From NCBI GenBank assembly GCA_020852755.1, contig JADZAF010000089.1, forward strand, positions 1 through 61,837: DNA of 61,837 nt, read 5' to 3'. Numbering within the stretch: the first letter of the stretch is position 1; every line of letters starts with the position of its first letter. A program made the translations under genes and the position numbers. Below are positions 38,992 through 47,135 of this stretch, piece by piece. Under the pieces are notes generated by a model. The model saw nothing but the letters and a program-made list of their open reading frames with translations, was not told the origin of the DNA and searched no databases. Source of the stretch: Bryobacterales bacterium (GTDB taxonomy: Bacteria; Acidobacteriota; Terriglobia; Bryobacterales; Bryobacteraceae).

Positions 38992-40200
38992 TCAGAGTTT
39001 CCCGGTGCAGAAGAAGCCCTGGCGCGGGGCCGTGTAGGCGACCTTCAGGTGCGGCGTTTCCATGCGCCGCCCGTTTTCGAACTTGGAGTTGAGAATCGCT
39101 TCCAGCGCGCCGCTCGTCAACAGGGTCCGCTCGGCGGGATAGGTCGGCTTCCCCGTTTCGAACATCTTCTCGATGCCCTGAACCAGGCAGGCGAAGTGCT
39201 GGAACGGGCGGCCGTCCTGGAGCCACATCAAAGTGGCTACCGGCTCGCTGCGTCCCTCCACCGCAACCGCCGTGGCCGCGTCCTGGGCGATGCCGTTGGT
39301 CATGAACGCAGCCGCCTCGAGCCCGTCGCGGTATTCCAGCCGGTAGGCGTAGGCATCCTTGCCGAGCTGGCGCTTGTCACCCGGTTTGCGGGTGACGCCT
39401 TGAGCCAGGGCTGCATCCAGCAGCTTCTCCGCCCAGGGCGTCTGGCCGACCCAGTTCCACATCGCCTCTTTTTCCATATACTGAACGGCCCGGACCCCGG
39501 TCTCACCGCCCCGGCGGCGCTCCACCATACACTGCAGTCCTTCCAGCAGGTGGAAGCCGTAGGCGTCCGGGTCGCCATAGAAGATGGAGACCGCATGGGT
39601 GGCCCGCGCGCCCCACTCCAGATCCACACCCTTGGGACGGTAGGCAACCGGAATGGACGAGCCGGCCATCAGCGGGAACTTCAGCTCGCGCGCGATCTCG
39701 ACCATGCGGCGCGCCTTGTGCCAGCTGTAGGAAAGATGCTTGTCGTTGTAGACCGGCACGCTCTTCCCGCCGGCCCGGAACACGTCGGTGATTTCCAGGA
39801 ACAGCTCGTAGCGCGGGTAGAGATGCTGGCCCTTCTCGTTCCATGGATAATTGCCGTGCTCTCCGATCAGGAGCACGCCGTCCACCGCCAGCCGCTCGCC
39901 GCCCAGCGTCAGGGTTTCCCAGATGGTCGGGTAGATGGGCACGTTATGCTTGCGGGCCATGTCCCGGCTCATGTCGTTCTTGGGCACCTGAGCGGTGTAC
40001 ATCGAAACGATCTTCGAGCGCGGGCCGGGCGGCTGCCCGTCCTGCCGGAACCCCTCCAGGTACTTGCCGACGATGACATCGGCGTGCGAGTTGTGGCGGT
40101 ACTCGGTCACCACCGCCGCAATGCGCCTGGGCGGACCTGTCTGTGCCGCGGCCGCCAGCGGAAGGGATGCGGTGGCGAGAAATTCTCTGCGTGTGGGCAT
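38992..40200 (-). CDS. Tat-exported protein of unknown function, conserved type
   Basis: 402 residues with a Tat signal (MPTRREFLATASLPLAAAAQ). The rest resembles hypothetical proteins seen in Acidobacteriota and Planctomycetota, with IAAVVTEYRHNSHADVIVGKYLEGF, VDGVLLIGEHGNYPWNEKGQHLYPRYELF, and FPLMAGSSIPVAYRP. This has the outline of a Rossmann-like fold, but no cofactor motif is complete. Its neighbours act on plant glycans. A catalytic role is possible but not shown. Confidence 0.75.
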   Translation of the reverse strand: MPTRREFLATASLPLAAAAQTGPPRRIAAVVTEYRHNSHADVIVGKYLEGFRQDGQPPGPRSKIVSMYTAQVPKNDMSRDMARKHNVPIYPTIWETLTLGGERLAVDGVLLIGEHGNYPWNEKGQHLYPRYELFLEITDVFRAGGKSVPVYNDKHLSYSWHKARRMVEIARELKFPLMAGSSIPVAYRPKGVDLEWGARATHAVSIFYGDPDAYGFHLLEGLQCMVERRRGGETGVRAVQYMEKEAMWNWVGQTPWAEKLLDAALAQGVTRKPGDKRQLGKDAYAYRLEYRDGLEAAAFMTNGIAQDAATAVAVEGRSEPVATLMWLQDGRPFQHFACLVQGIEKMFETGKPTYPAERTLLTSGALEAILNSKFENGRRMETPHLKVAYTAPRQGFFCTGKL

Positions 40201-40247
40201 AGTTCATTATGCCGCGAAGACCGGAGGAGGTCGCGGCGGTTTGCCGT

Positions 40248-41735
40248 CTACCGCAGCAGACTGTGCTTGCGGCTGAAACTGAAGTAGATCACCAGGCCGA
40301 TAGCCAGCCAGACGAAAAAGCGCAGCCAGGTCTCCAGGGGCAGGCCCAGCATCAGGACCAGGCAGCAGGCCGCCGAGACCAGTGGCAGCACGGGTGCGCC
40401 GGGCACGCGGAAGCCGCGCGGCCGGTCGGGCTGCTTGCGCCGCAGCACGATCACTCCGGCCGAAACCACCACGAAAGCGAACAGGGTTCCGATGTTGGCC
40501 AAGTCGGCGAAGGTCCCGATGTCCCAAATGCCCGCCGGAATCCCGACCGCCAGTCCCGCCACCCAGGTGCTGATGTGCGGCGTCTTGTGGACCGGATGCA
40601 CCTTTGAGAAGGCCGGCGGCAGCAGCCCGTCCCGGGACATCGCGAACCATACGCGCGCCTGCCCGTACTGGAACACCAGCAGGGACGACACCATCCCCAC
40701 GATGGCGCCCACCCCCACCCATTGCCGGATCCCTTCATACCCGAGACTCTTCAGCGCGTTCACCACCGGGGCCGCGTTATCCAGCGTGCGGTAACTGGCG
40801 ATTCCGGTGAGCACCAGGGCCACCGAGACGTACAGCAGGGTGCAGACTATCAGCGTTCCGATGATGCCGCGCGGCAGGTCCCGCTGCGGATTGCGGCACT
40901 CCTCGGCAGCCGTCGAGACCGAATCGAAACCGATGTAGGTGAAGAAGACGATGGCCGCCCCCGTCAGCACGCCCGAGTAGCCGTTGGGCATGAAGGGATG
41001 CCAGTTCTCCGGCCGGATGGCGCGGGACGCGCCGAAAACGAAAATCAGGATCGCGGCCACCTTCACGAGCACCATCACGTTGTTCGTCCCGGCGCTCTCC
41101 CGCACGCCTTTCACCAGAATCCAGGTGAGAAGCAGCAGGATCAGGAGCGCGGGCAGGTTGAACCAGGCGCCGGTGAACTGGCCTCCCGCGATCATCGGCC
41201 CGGACAACTGCGCGGGCAGATGAAAGCCCAGCAGGCTCTCCAGAATGTCGTTGAAGTAGGCGGAAAAGCCCACCGCCACGGCCATGTTCGAGACCGCGTA
41301 TTCCAGGATCAAATCCCAGCCGATGATCCAGGCGAACACTTCCCCGAGCGTCGCGTAGGCGTAGGTGTACGCGCTGCCGGCGATGGGAATCATGGAAGCC
41401 AGTTCCGCGTAGCACAAGGCCGCGAAACTGCAGGCCAGCGCCGTCAGCAGGAAGGACAGGGAGATCGCCGGACCCGCCCCCGGACGCCCGATGGTGGACA
41501 AGGCGCCGGGGCCGTGCAGCAGCAGATCCAGCACCGGCGCATGCAGAACCGAACGGAAGCTCAGGGTTTCGCCCGCCGCCGCCGTCCCCGTCAGAATGAA
41601 GATTCCGGATCCGATCACCGCGCCGATGCCGAAGGCGGTCAGGCTCCACGGACCGAGAGTGCGCCGCAAACGCTTCTCAGGCTCCTGAGAAGCGGCGATC
41701 AGCGCATCGATGCTCTTTGTGCGGAACAGGCTCAC
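40248..41735 (-). CDS. APC-family amino acid permease
   Basis: 495 residues with about 12 membrane helices. The LGPWSLTAFGIGAVIGSGIFILTG segment is the APC substrate-site motif of helix 1. IPIAGSAYTYAYATLGEVFAWIIGWDLILEY is characteristic of the cationic amino acid transporter (CAT/YfnA) branch. FFTYIGFDSVSTAAEECRNPQRDLPRGI is the helix 6 region of the same branch. Probably imports amino acids by proton symport; the specific substrate is not determined. GTG start at 41735. Confidence 0.88.
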   Translation of the reverse strand: MSLFRTKSIDALIAASQEPEKRLRRTLGPWSLTAFGIGAVIGSGIFILTGTAAAGETLSFRSVLHAPVLDLLLHGPGALSTIGRPGAGPAISLSFLLTALACSFAALCYAELASMIPIAGSAYTYAYATLGEVFAWIIGWDLILEYAVSNMAVAVGFSAYFNDILESLLGFHLPAQLSGPMIAGGQFTGAWFNLPALLILLLLTWILVKGVRESAGTNNVMVLVKVAAILIFVFGASRAIRPENWHPFMPNGYSGVLTGAAIVFFTYIGFDSVSTAAEECRNPQRDLPRGIIGTLIVCTLLYVSVALVLTGIASYRTLDNAAPVVNALKSLGYEGIRQWVGVGAIVGMVSSLLVFQYGQARVWFAMSRDGLLPPAFSKVHPVHKTPHISTWVAGLAVGIPAGIWDIGTFADLANIGTLFAFVVVSAGVIVLRRKQPDRPRGFRVPGAPVLPLVSAACCLVLMLGLPLETWLRFFVWLAIGLVIYFSFSRKHSLLR

Positions 41736-41820
41736 GCTAGCCCAGCCAGGTGGGACGAGAAACCGGGGAGGAACGCACGCCGGCGGCGAGCCCGTCTTTC
41801 CCCGGCTGCTCGCGTTCCGG

Positions 41821-41988
41821 TTACCGTTTGCGCTGGCCCTTGACCATCTGCTTTACTTTGCGCTTCATGGAGCCGCGGGCGACCCCCGCCGGGCGTTTCG
41901 GTTTGGGCTTGGCCGCCTCCGCCTTCTTGCGGGCCTCCCGTTTCAGCTTCTTGCGTTCGACTCGATCGGTAGCGTTCTTGGTATTCAT
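41821..41988 (-). CDS. 55-residue highly basic protein coupled to uvrD
   Basis: ATG at 41988 overlaps the helicase stop as TGATG, so ribosomes can restart directly. The product has over 20 Lys/Arg in 55 residues, including VERKKLKREARKKAEAAK, then PKPKRPAGVARGSMKRKVKQMVKGQRKR. It lacks hydrophobic segments and is probably disordered with nucleic-acid-binding potential. No family recognised. The coupling to a DNA helicase suggests a linked role, but that is inference. Confidence 0.6.
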   Translation of the reverse strand: MNTKNATDRVERKKLKREARKKAEAAKPKPKRPAGVARGSMKRKVKQMVKGQRKR

Positions 41989-44315
41989 CAGCTCTTCTTC
42001 AATCCTGCGTACTTCTCCACCAGCTTCTTGAGGCCGTACTTGGGAAAACTCACCGTTATTTTCGCATCTTCGCCCTCCCCTTCGCGACGCAGCACCAAAC
42101 CGGTGCCGTACTTGGGATGTTCCACCGTGGACCCGGGCGAGAGCCTGCGTTTGGGCGGCGGGGGCGCCTTGGGCAGCGGTTTCACCGGGGCGGCCGAGGG
42201 AACGGGCGCGGGCTTCGAGCCGCCGGCGGGGGGTTTGGGAAAGGCCATGCCGCGTTCGGCGAAGAACTGCTGGATGTTCTCCAGCGAGTCGTAGGTCTTG
42301 CCCGTGTAGGTGTTGCGCCTGGCGGTCTGGCGCACTTCGAAGCGTTCCGAAGTGAGGTCCACCCGGAAAGGGGTTTCATCTTCCTCGGCCCCTTCCACCA
42401 GGTGGCCCGGGATTTCCTTAAGGAAGCGGGAGGGCATGGTGCGCTCGAATTCCGCGCTCCCGAAGCGGCGGCGGTAGCGCGCCCAGGTCAGCAGCAGGCG
42501 CTTGCAGGCGCGCGTCATTCCCACGTAGCACAGGCGCCGTTCCTCCTCCATCATGGCGTCGGAGCCAAAGGAGCGGCTGTGCGGGAACAGGCCTTCCTCC
42601 ATGCCGGCCAGGAACACCACTGGAAACTCCAGTCCCTTGGCGTTGTGCAGGGTGAGCAGCACCACCTGGGCGCGTTCGTCCATGGCGTCGGCCTCGGCCA
42701 CCAGAGCCGCATGATCCAGGAAATCGCGAACCGTCTCCCCTCGCTCCAGAGCGTCGCGCGCCGCGTTGGCCAGTTCCTCCAGGTTCTCCAGGCGGCCCTC
42801 CGCCTCCGGGGTTTTCTCATCCTGGAGCATCTGCCGGTACCCGGTACGGTCGATCACGAAGCGCACCGCCTCGTTCAGCGGCTGGCCGGCGACCGCGGCG
42901 GAAATCTCCTCGATCATGCTCCGGAAGGCGCTCATGGCGGCCTGGGCCCGGGTGGGAAACAACTGCGCGTCCGTCATCCGCACGATGGCGTCCCAGAGAG
43001 GCACGTCGTGTTCCCTGGCGTAGCGTTCCGTCTGCTCGACCGTGGTGCGACCGATGCCGCGGGCAGGCGTGTTGATGATGCGCACCAGGCTCACCCAGTC
43101 GGCCTTCGAAACGGCCACTTTCAGGTAGGCCATGATGTCCTTGACCTCGGCCCGCTGGTAAAAGCTGAACCCTCCTACCACCAGATACTTGCGCCCGTAA
43201 CGCCGAAGCGCTTCTTCAATCTGCCGGGACTGGGCGTTGGTGCGGTAGAGCACCGCCGCCCGGGTGGCCGGATCCTGGACCAGCAGGCGCTCGATGGTGT
43301 CGGCGATGTAAAGCGCCTCGTTCTCCGCATCGGCGGCCGAGTAGAGGGTGAGGTTGTGGCCGGCCTCCGCCTCGGTCCACAAGGTCTTGCCCTTGCGCTC
43401 GGTGTTGTGGGCCACCACCGCTCCCGCGGCTTCCAGGATTCGCCGTGTGGAGCGATAGTTCTGCTCCAGGCGGATGACCTTCGCGTCGCGGAAATCCTTC
43501 TCGAAATCCAGGATGTTGCGGATGTCGGCGCCCCGCCAGCTGTAGATCGACTGGTCCTCGTCGCCTACCACGCAGACGTTGCGGTGCTCCCCGGCAAGCA
43601 GGAGCATCAGCTCATACTGGCTGCGGTTGGTGTCCTGGTACTCGTCGATCATGATGTAGCTGATGCGGCGGTTGTAGGCCTGGCGCGTGGATTGATCATG
43701 ATGGAGCAGGCGCACGGCTTCCAGCAGCAGGTCGTCGAAGTCCAGAGCGTTGGCTTTGCGCAGTTCGGTCTCGTACAGACTGTAGATCTCCGACAGCTGG
43801 GCGATCTTGGGATCGCGCGCCTCGCGCAGCATCTCCTCGGGACGCTGGCGGTGGTTCTTGGAGTGGCTGATGCGGGACAGGGCCGTCCGGTAGGGCAGGT
43901 ACTTCTCGTCCAGGCCCAGGCGGCGATAGGCGGCTCTGATCAGGCTCAACTGGTCGTCTTCGTCGTAGATGGCGAAATTGCGCTGGAAACCGGGCCTCAG
44001 ATCCCGCAGCGGCTCGCCGTCGCGGCGCAGCATGCGCACACAGAACGAATGGAACGTGGAGACGTTCAAACGCGACGGAAGGGATTCGCCCAGCAGGGCG
44101 GCAACCCGCGAGCGCATCTCCTCAGCCGCCTTATTGGTGAAGGTGACCGCCAGCACGGCCGACGCCGGCACCCGGTAGTCCCGAATGATGTGGGCGACAC
44201 GGTGGGTGATGACGCGGGTCTTGCCGCTGCCGGCGCCCGCGAGGATCAAAAGGGGACCCTGGACGTGGGTGACCGCCTCGCGTTGAGGCGGGTTCAGCCC
44301 TGCGAGAAAATCCAT
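41988..44315 (-). CDS. ATP-dependent DNA helicase of the UvrD/PcrA family
   Basis: 775 residues of a superfamily 1A helicase. GAGSGKTRVITHRVAHI is Walker A, VTFTNKAAEEMRSRV is motif Ia, IMIDEYQDTN is motif II, VVGDEDQSIYSWRGAD is motif III, LEQNYRST is motif IV, LLTLHNAKGLEFPVVFLAGMEEGLFPH is motif V and EERRLCYVGMTRA is motif VI. The C-terminal 60 residues (STVEHPKYGTGLVL) form the PcrA-type C-terminal domain that contacts RNA polymerase. It unwinds DNA 3' to 5' in repair and replication-conflict resolution. It reads into the small basic protein gene by TGATG. Confidence 0.95.
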   Translation of the reverse strand: MDFLAGLNPPQREAVTHVQGPLLILAGAGSGKTRVITHRVAHIIRDYRVPASAVLAVTFTNKAAEEMRSRVAALLGESLPSRLNVSTFHSFCVRMLRRDGEPLRDLRPGFQRNFAIYDEDDQLSLIRAAYRRLGLDEKYLPYRTALSRISHSKNHRQRPEEMLREARDPKIAQLSEIYSLYETELRKANALDFDDLLLEAVRLLHHDQSTRQAYNRRISYIMIDEYQDTNRSQYELMLLLAGEHRNVCVVGDEDQSIYSWRGADIRNILDFEKDFRDAKVIRLEQNYRSTRRILEAAGAVVAHNTERKGKTLWTEAEAGHNLTLYSAADAENEALYIADTIERLLVQDPATRAAVLYRTNAQSRQIEEALRRYGRKYLVVGGFSFYQRAEVKDIMAYLKVAVSKADWVSLVRIINTPARGIGRTTVEQTERYAREHDVPLWDAIVRMTDAQLFPTRAQAAMSAFRSMIEEISAAVAGQPLNEAVRFVIDRTGYRQMLQDEKTPEAEGRLENLEELANAARDALERGETVRDFLDHAALVAEADAMDERAQVVLLTLHNAKGLEFPVVFLAGMEEGLFPHSRSFGSDAMMEEERRLCYVGMTRACKRLLLTWARYRRRFGSAEFERTMPSRFLKEIPGHLVEGAEEDETPFRVDLTSERFEVRQTARRNTYTGKTYDSLENIQQFFAERGMAFPKPPAGGSKPAPVPSAAPVKPLPKAPPPPKRRLSPGSTVEHPKYGTGLVLRREGEGEDAKITVSFPKYGLKKLVEKYAGLKKS

Positions 44316-44438
44316 GATGCGAAAGAGGAGGAGACCGACTTCAATGCTAACACGAACCGCCGCCGGCCCCGGCTTTACCCGCAGATGGGGGAAGAACCAT
44401 GCCCGCAGAAATCCCGAAATCAGCGGAGGAAATAGACC

Positions 44439-44452
44439 TTGTAGTACTACAA
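44439..44452. promoter_or_regulatory. Perfect 14-bp palindrome, candidate operator
   Basis: TTGTAGTACTACAA lies 22 bases before the small gene at 44474. TTGTAG could serve as its -35 box with a weak TACATC at 44462-44467, so a repressor here would block that promoter. The TACTACA half resembles BlaI/MecI-type operators; that comparison is from memory. Confidence 0.5.
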
Positions 44453-44473
44453 TAGTTCTGGTACATCTATACC

Positions 44474-44650
44474 ATGATCTCGAAGAGTGTACTACCCTCC
44501 CCCAGTTCCGAGCCCCAGCGCAACATCCAGAAGGAGTTGGAGTTCCTGTATCACCGCAGGTCCGCCATCGAGTCCCTGATTCGCTCCCTGGAGAACTACC
44601 GCCTCTTCCAGTTGCCGCCCAGCGATTTCGGGCGGCAGAAGTCTGCCTGA
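44474..44650 (+). CDS. 58-residue protein, unknown
   Basis: MISKSVLPSPSSEPQRNIQ leads into a helical segment KELEFLYHRRSAIESLIRSLENYRLF, ending in QLPPSDFGRQKSA. The heptad-like spacing of Leu/Ile suggests a short coiled coil. No ribosome binding site is visible; if the palindrome region is the promoter, the message may be nearly leaderless. The gene lies between the divergent helicase gene and the convergent Rrf2 gene, whose end is 5 bases away. Confidence 0.55.
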   Translation: MISKSVLPSPSSEPQRNIQKELEFLYHRRSAIESLIRSLENYRLFQLPPSDFGRQKSA

Positions 44651-44654
44651 CCGC

Positions 44655-45131
44655 CTAACTCACCGGGCGGAGGTGAGCCGGCTGAACCAGTTGCTGGGAG
44701 GGGGACTGCATTTCCCGGCCGTTTTGCAGCAGGTCCTGCAGGGTCGTCCGGTTGAGGACGCCATCCACCGCGGTTTGCAGCGCAAGCCATAGAGAACGGA
44801 TCGAGCAGTCGGTGGTCTGTGCGCAAGCGGCATCCGGGCCCGCGTGGCGGGCGCAGAAATCCGGATTGAACAAGCGGCCCCCCAGCACGTCCAGCACGTC
44901 GGCGACGACAATTTCCCGAGCGGGCCGCGCCAGAGTGTACCCCCCAGCCTGGCCCCGGGCGCTCTTCAGGAATCCCCCGGTGCGGAGGATCCGCAGCAGC
45001 TTGGCGGCATGGTGCTGGCTGATGCCCTCCGCCTGGCTCACCTGGGGAATGGTCAGGCTGCCCCCCGGCCCCTGACGCGCGATCTGGAGCAGGCAGCGCA
45101 GGCCGTATTCCTCCGGAGCACTGAACTTCAT
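44655..45131 (-). CDS. Rrf2-family transcription regulator (IscR-like)
   Basis: 158 residues. A winged helix-turn-helix occupies the N terminus (KFSAPEEYGLRCLLQIA; ISQHHAAKLLRILRTGGFLKSARGQAGGYTLAR). Three cysteines, C93, C103 and C109, are placed where IscR binds a [2Fe-2S] cluster, though the spacing is wider than in E. coli IscR (92/98/104). It is the last gene of the suf operon (4-base overlap with the SufT-like gene) and probably regulates it in response to cluster status. Confidence 0.88.
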   Translation of the reverse strand: MKFSAPEEYGLRCLLQIARQGPGGSLTIPQVSQAEGISQHHAAKLLRILRTGGFLKSARGQAGGYTLARPAREIVVADVLDVLGGRLFNPDFCARHAGPDAACAQTTDCSIRSLWLALQTAVDGVLNRTTLQDLLQNGREMQSPSQQLVQPAHLRPVS

Positions 45132-45430
45132 AGCAATCCGAGCTGAAGCCTGGCCGTCTCCGGCAGCTTCTCCATGGTCCAGGGCGGATCCCAGGTCAGT
45201 TCCACCTGCACCTCGCTGACACCGGGGACCTCGCTCACCTTGGACTTCACCGTTTGGGGCAGCGCTTCTGCCACGGGGCAGTGGGGGGTGGTCAGTGTCA
45301 TCACGATTCGGACCCGTCCCGAAGCATCGACATTTAGTTCATATACCAACCCCAAATCATAGATACTTAAAGGGATTTCAGGATCATACACGGTCCTTAA
45401 GACGGCGATGATCTGCTGCTCGAGAGTCAT
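45128..45430 (-). CDS. sufT: MIP18/DUF59-family Fe-S assembly factor (SufT/PaaD-like)
   Basis: 100 residues of the DUF59 fold: LEQQIIAVLRTVYDPEIPLSIYDLGLVYEL with the conserved DPEI, VRIVMTLTTPHCPVAEALPQTV with the family TxxxC, and VELTWDPPWTMEKLPE at the end. Such proteins help maturation of Fe-S proteins. The ATG at 45430 overlaps the end of sufU by 4 bases, and its own end overlaps the Rrf2 start by 4 bases, so it is coupled both ways. Confidence 0.9.
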   Translation of the reverse strand: MTLEQQIIAVLRTVYDPEIPLSIYDLGLVYELNVDASGRVRIVMTLTTPHCPVAEALPQTVKSKVSEVPGVSEVQVELTWDPPWTMEKLPETARLQLGLL

Positions 45431-45867
45431 TCCGTGGAAACCACCTCCGGGGCATTCTTCAGAGCGGCGCGCAGCGTATGCCAGGGAAGCGTGGCGCACT
45501 TCACCCGGGTCGGGTATTCGCTCACTCCCGCGAATGCGGCCAGTTTCCCCAGACTGGCCGGAGCCGCTCCACCGTGGGTCACCAGCTCATGGAAGCGCTC
45601 GAACATCTGGCCCGCCTCGGCCAGGGTCTTCCCTTTCAAAGCCTCGGTCAGCAGAGAGGCTGAGGCTGTGGAGATCGCGCAACCGGAACCCTGAAAGGCC
45701 ACCTCCTTGACCTTGTCGCCCTCCAGGTTCACGTAGATCGTCACCCGGTCGCCGCACAACGGGTTGTAGCCCTCCGCCTGGCGGCTGCCCTGCAACGGCC
45801 GGAAGTTGCGGGGCCGGCGGCTGTGGTCCACGATCACCTGCTGGTAGAGATCCTCCAAGCCCGACAT
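45427..45867 (-). CDS. sufU: SufU-type Fe-S scaffold / sulfur-transfer protein
   Basis: 146 residues. The three conserved cysteines are in NPLCGDRVTIYV, GSGCAISTASASLLTEA and VKCATLPWHTLRAAL. NPLCGD also has the Asp that binds zinc in Bacillus SufU. SufU takes persulfide sulfur from SufS. The start ATG overlaps the sufS stop as TGATG, and its end overlaps the sufT start by 4 bases. Confidence 0.94.
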   Translation of the reverse strand: MSGLEDLYQQVIVDHSRRPRNFRPLQGSRQAEGYNPLCGDRVTIYVNLEGDKVKEVAFQGSGCAISTASASLLTEALKGKTLAEAGQMFERFHELVTHGGAAPASLGKLAAFAGVSEYPTRVKCATLPWHTLRAALKNAPEVVSTE

Positions 45868-47135
45868 CAAGCGAAGATCTCCTTCACCTTCAGGATGCCC
45901 CTGGCCAGCGCATCGGCTTCCTCGCGGGTGTTGTAGAAGGCGAACGAGGCGCGCGACGTGGCCGGCACGCCGAAGCGCTCCATGACCGGCTGGGCGCAAT
46001 GATGGCCCGCGCGGATGGCGATGCCCTGCCGGTCCAGAATGGTGCCGGCATCGTGAGGGTGGATGCCGTCCACGACGAACGAAAGGACTCCCGCCTTCTC
46101 CCGGGCCGTCCCGATCACCCGCACGCCGGGGATGGCGGAGACGGCCTGCGTGGCATAGTCCAGCAGGTCGCGCTCGTAGGCCGCGATGTGCTCCAGGCCG
46201 GTCCGGCTGACGTAGCCGATGGCCGCCCCGAGACCGATCACCCCGGCGATGTTCGGCGTCCCCGCTTCGAAGCGGTAGGGCAGGTCGTTGAACGTGGTCT
46301 TCTCGAAGGTCACCGAGCGGATCATGTCCCCCCCGCCCTGATAGGGAGGCATGGACTCCAGCAGCGCGGCTTTGCCATACAGGACCCCGACGCCGCTGGG
46401 GCCGTAGATCTTGTGTCCGGAGAAACAATAGAAGTCGCAATCCATCTCCCGCACATTGACCGGCAGATGCGGCGCGGCCTGGGCGCCGTCCACCAGCACC
46501 ACGGCCCCGGCCGAATGGGCCATGGCGATGAGGTCCGCGACCGGGTTCACCGTCCCCAGAGCGTTGGAAACGTGGTTCACGGCAACGATGCGGGTGCGGG
46601 ACGAAAGCAGCTTCCCGAACTCGCTCACGATCAGTTCGCCCCGGTCGTCGATCGGGGCCACGCGCAGGCGCGCGCCCTTCTCCTCGCACAGCAACTGCCA
46701 GGGCACGATGTTCGAGTGATGCTCCATGGCCGAGATGAGCACCTCATCCCCCGCGCCCACGTGTCTCCGCCCGTAGCTCTGGGCCACCAGGTTGATGCCC
46801 TCCGTGGCGCCCCGGACGAAGATGATCTCCCGCGCGTCGGCGGCGCCCAGGAATCGCTGCACGGCCACGCGGGCGTCCTCGTACAACCCCGTGGACCGCT
46901 CGCTCAGCCAGTGCACGCCCCGGTGGATGTTGGCGCAGTCGTTGCTGTAGAACTGGGAGACGGCATCGATCACGGCACGCGGTTTCTGGGTTGTGGCGGC
47001 GTTATCCAGGTACACCAGGGGCTTGCCGTGGACCTTGCGCCCAAGAATCGGGAAGTCCTCGCGGATCTTCCACACATTGAACGGAGAGGTCAGGGCCGCT
47101 CCCGCTCCGCCCGCCACGCCCCGGTTGACGCTCAT
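45867..47135 (-). CDS. sufS: SufS cysteine desulfurase (class II)
   Basis: 422 residues. NAATTQKP is the typical class V motif. The PLP lysine is in FYCFSGHKIYGPSGVGVLYG. AGHHCAQPVMERFG carries the active-site cysteine of type II desulfurases, with no long loop, as in SufS that works with SufU/SufE. It supplies sulfur for Fe-S assembly. Coupled at both ends (4 bases with sufD, 1 base with sufU). Confidence 0.95.
   Translation of the reverse strand: MSVNRGVAGGAGAALTSPFNVWKIREDFPILGRKVHGKPLVYLDNAATTQKPRAVIDAVSQFYSNDCANIHRGVHWLSERSTGLYEDARVAVQRFLGAADAREIIFVRGATEGINLVAQSYGRRHVGAGDEVLISAMEHHSNIVPWQLLCEEKGARLRVAPIDDRGELIVSEFGKLLSSRTRIVAVNHVSNALGTVNPVADLIAMAHSAGAVVLVDGAQAAPHLPVNVREMDCDFYCFSGHKIYGPSGVGVLYGKAALLESMPPYQGGGDMIRSVTFEKTTFNDLPYRFEAGTPNIAGVIGLGAAIGYVSRTGLEHIAAYERDLLDYATQAVSAIPGVRVIGTAREKAGVLSFVVDGIHPHDAGTILDRQGIAIRAGHHCAQPVMERFGVPATSRASFAFYNTREEADALARGILKVKEIFA

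Noticed and set aside
42117..44435. Open frame of 772 codons opposite uvrD
   Set aside because: Complete helicase motifs are on the minus strand; the opposite translation has no domain and biased composition.
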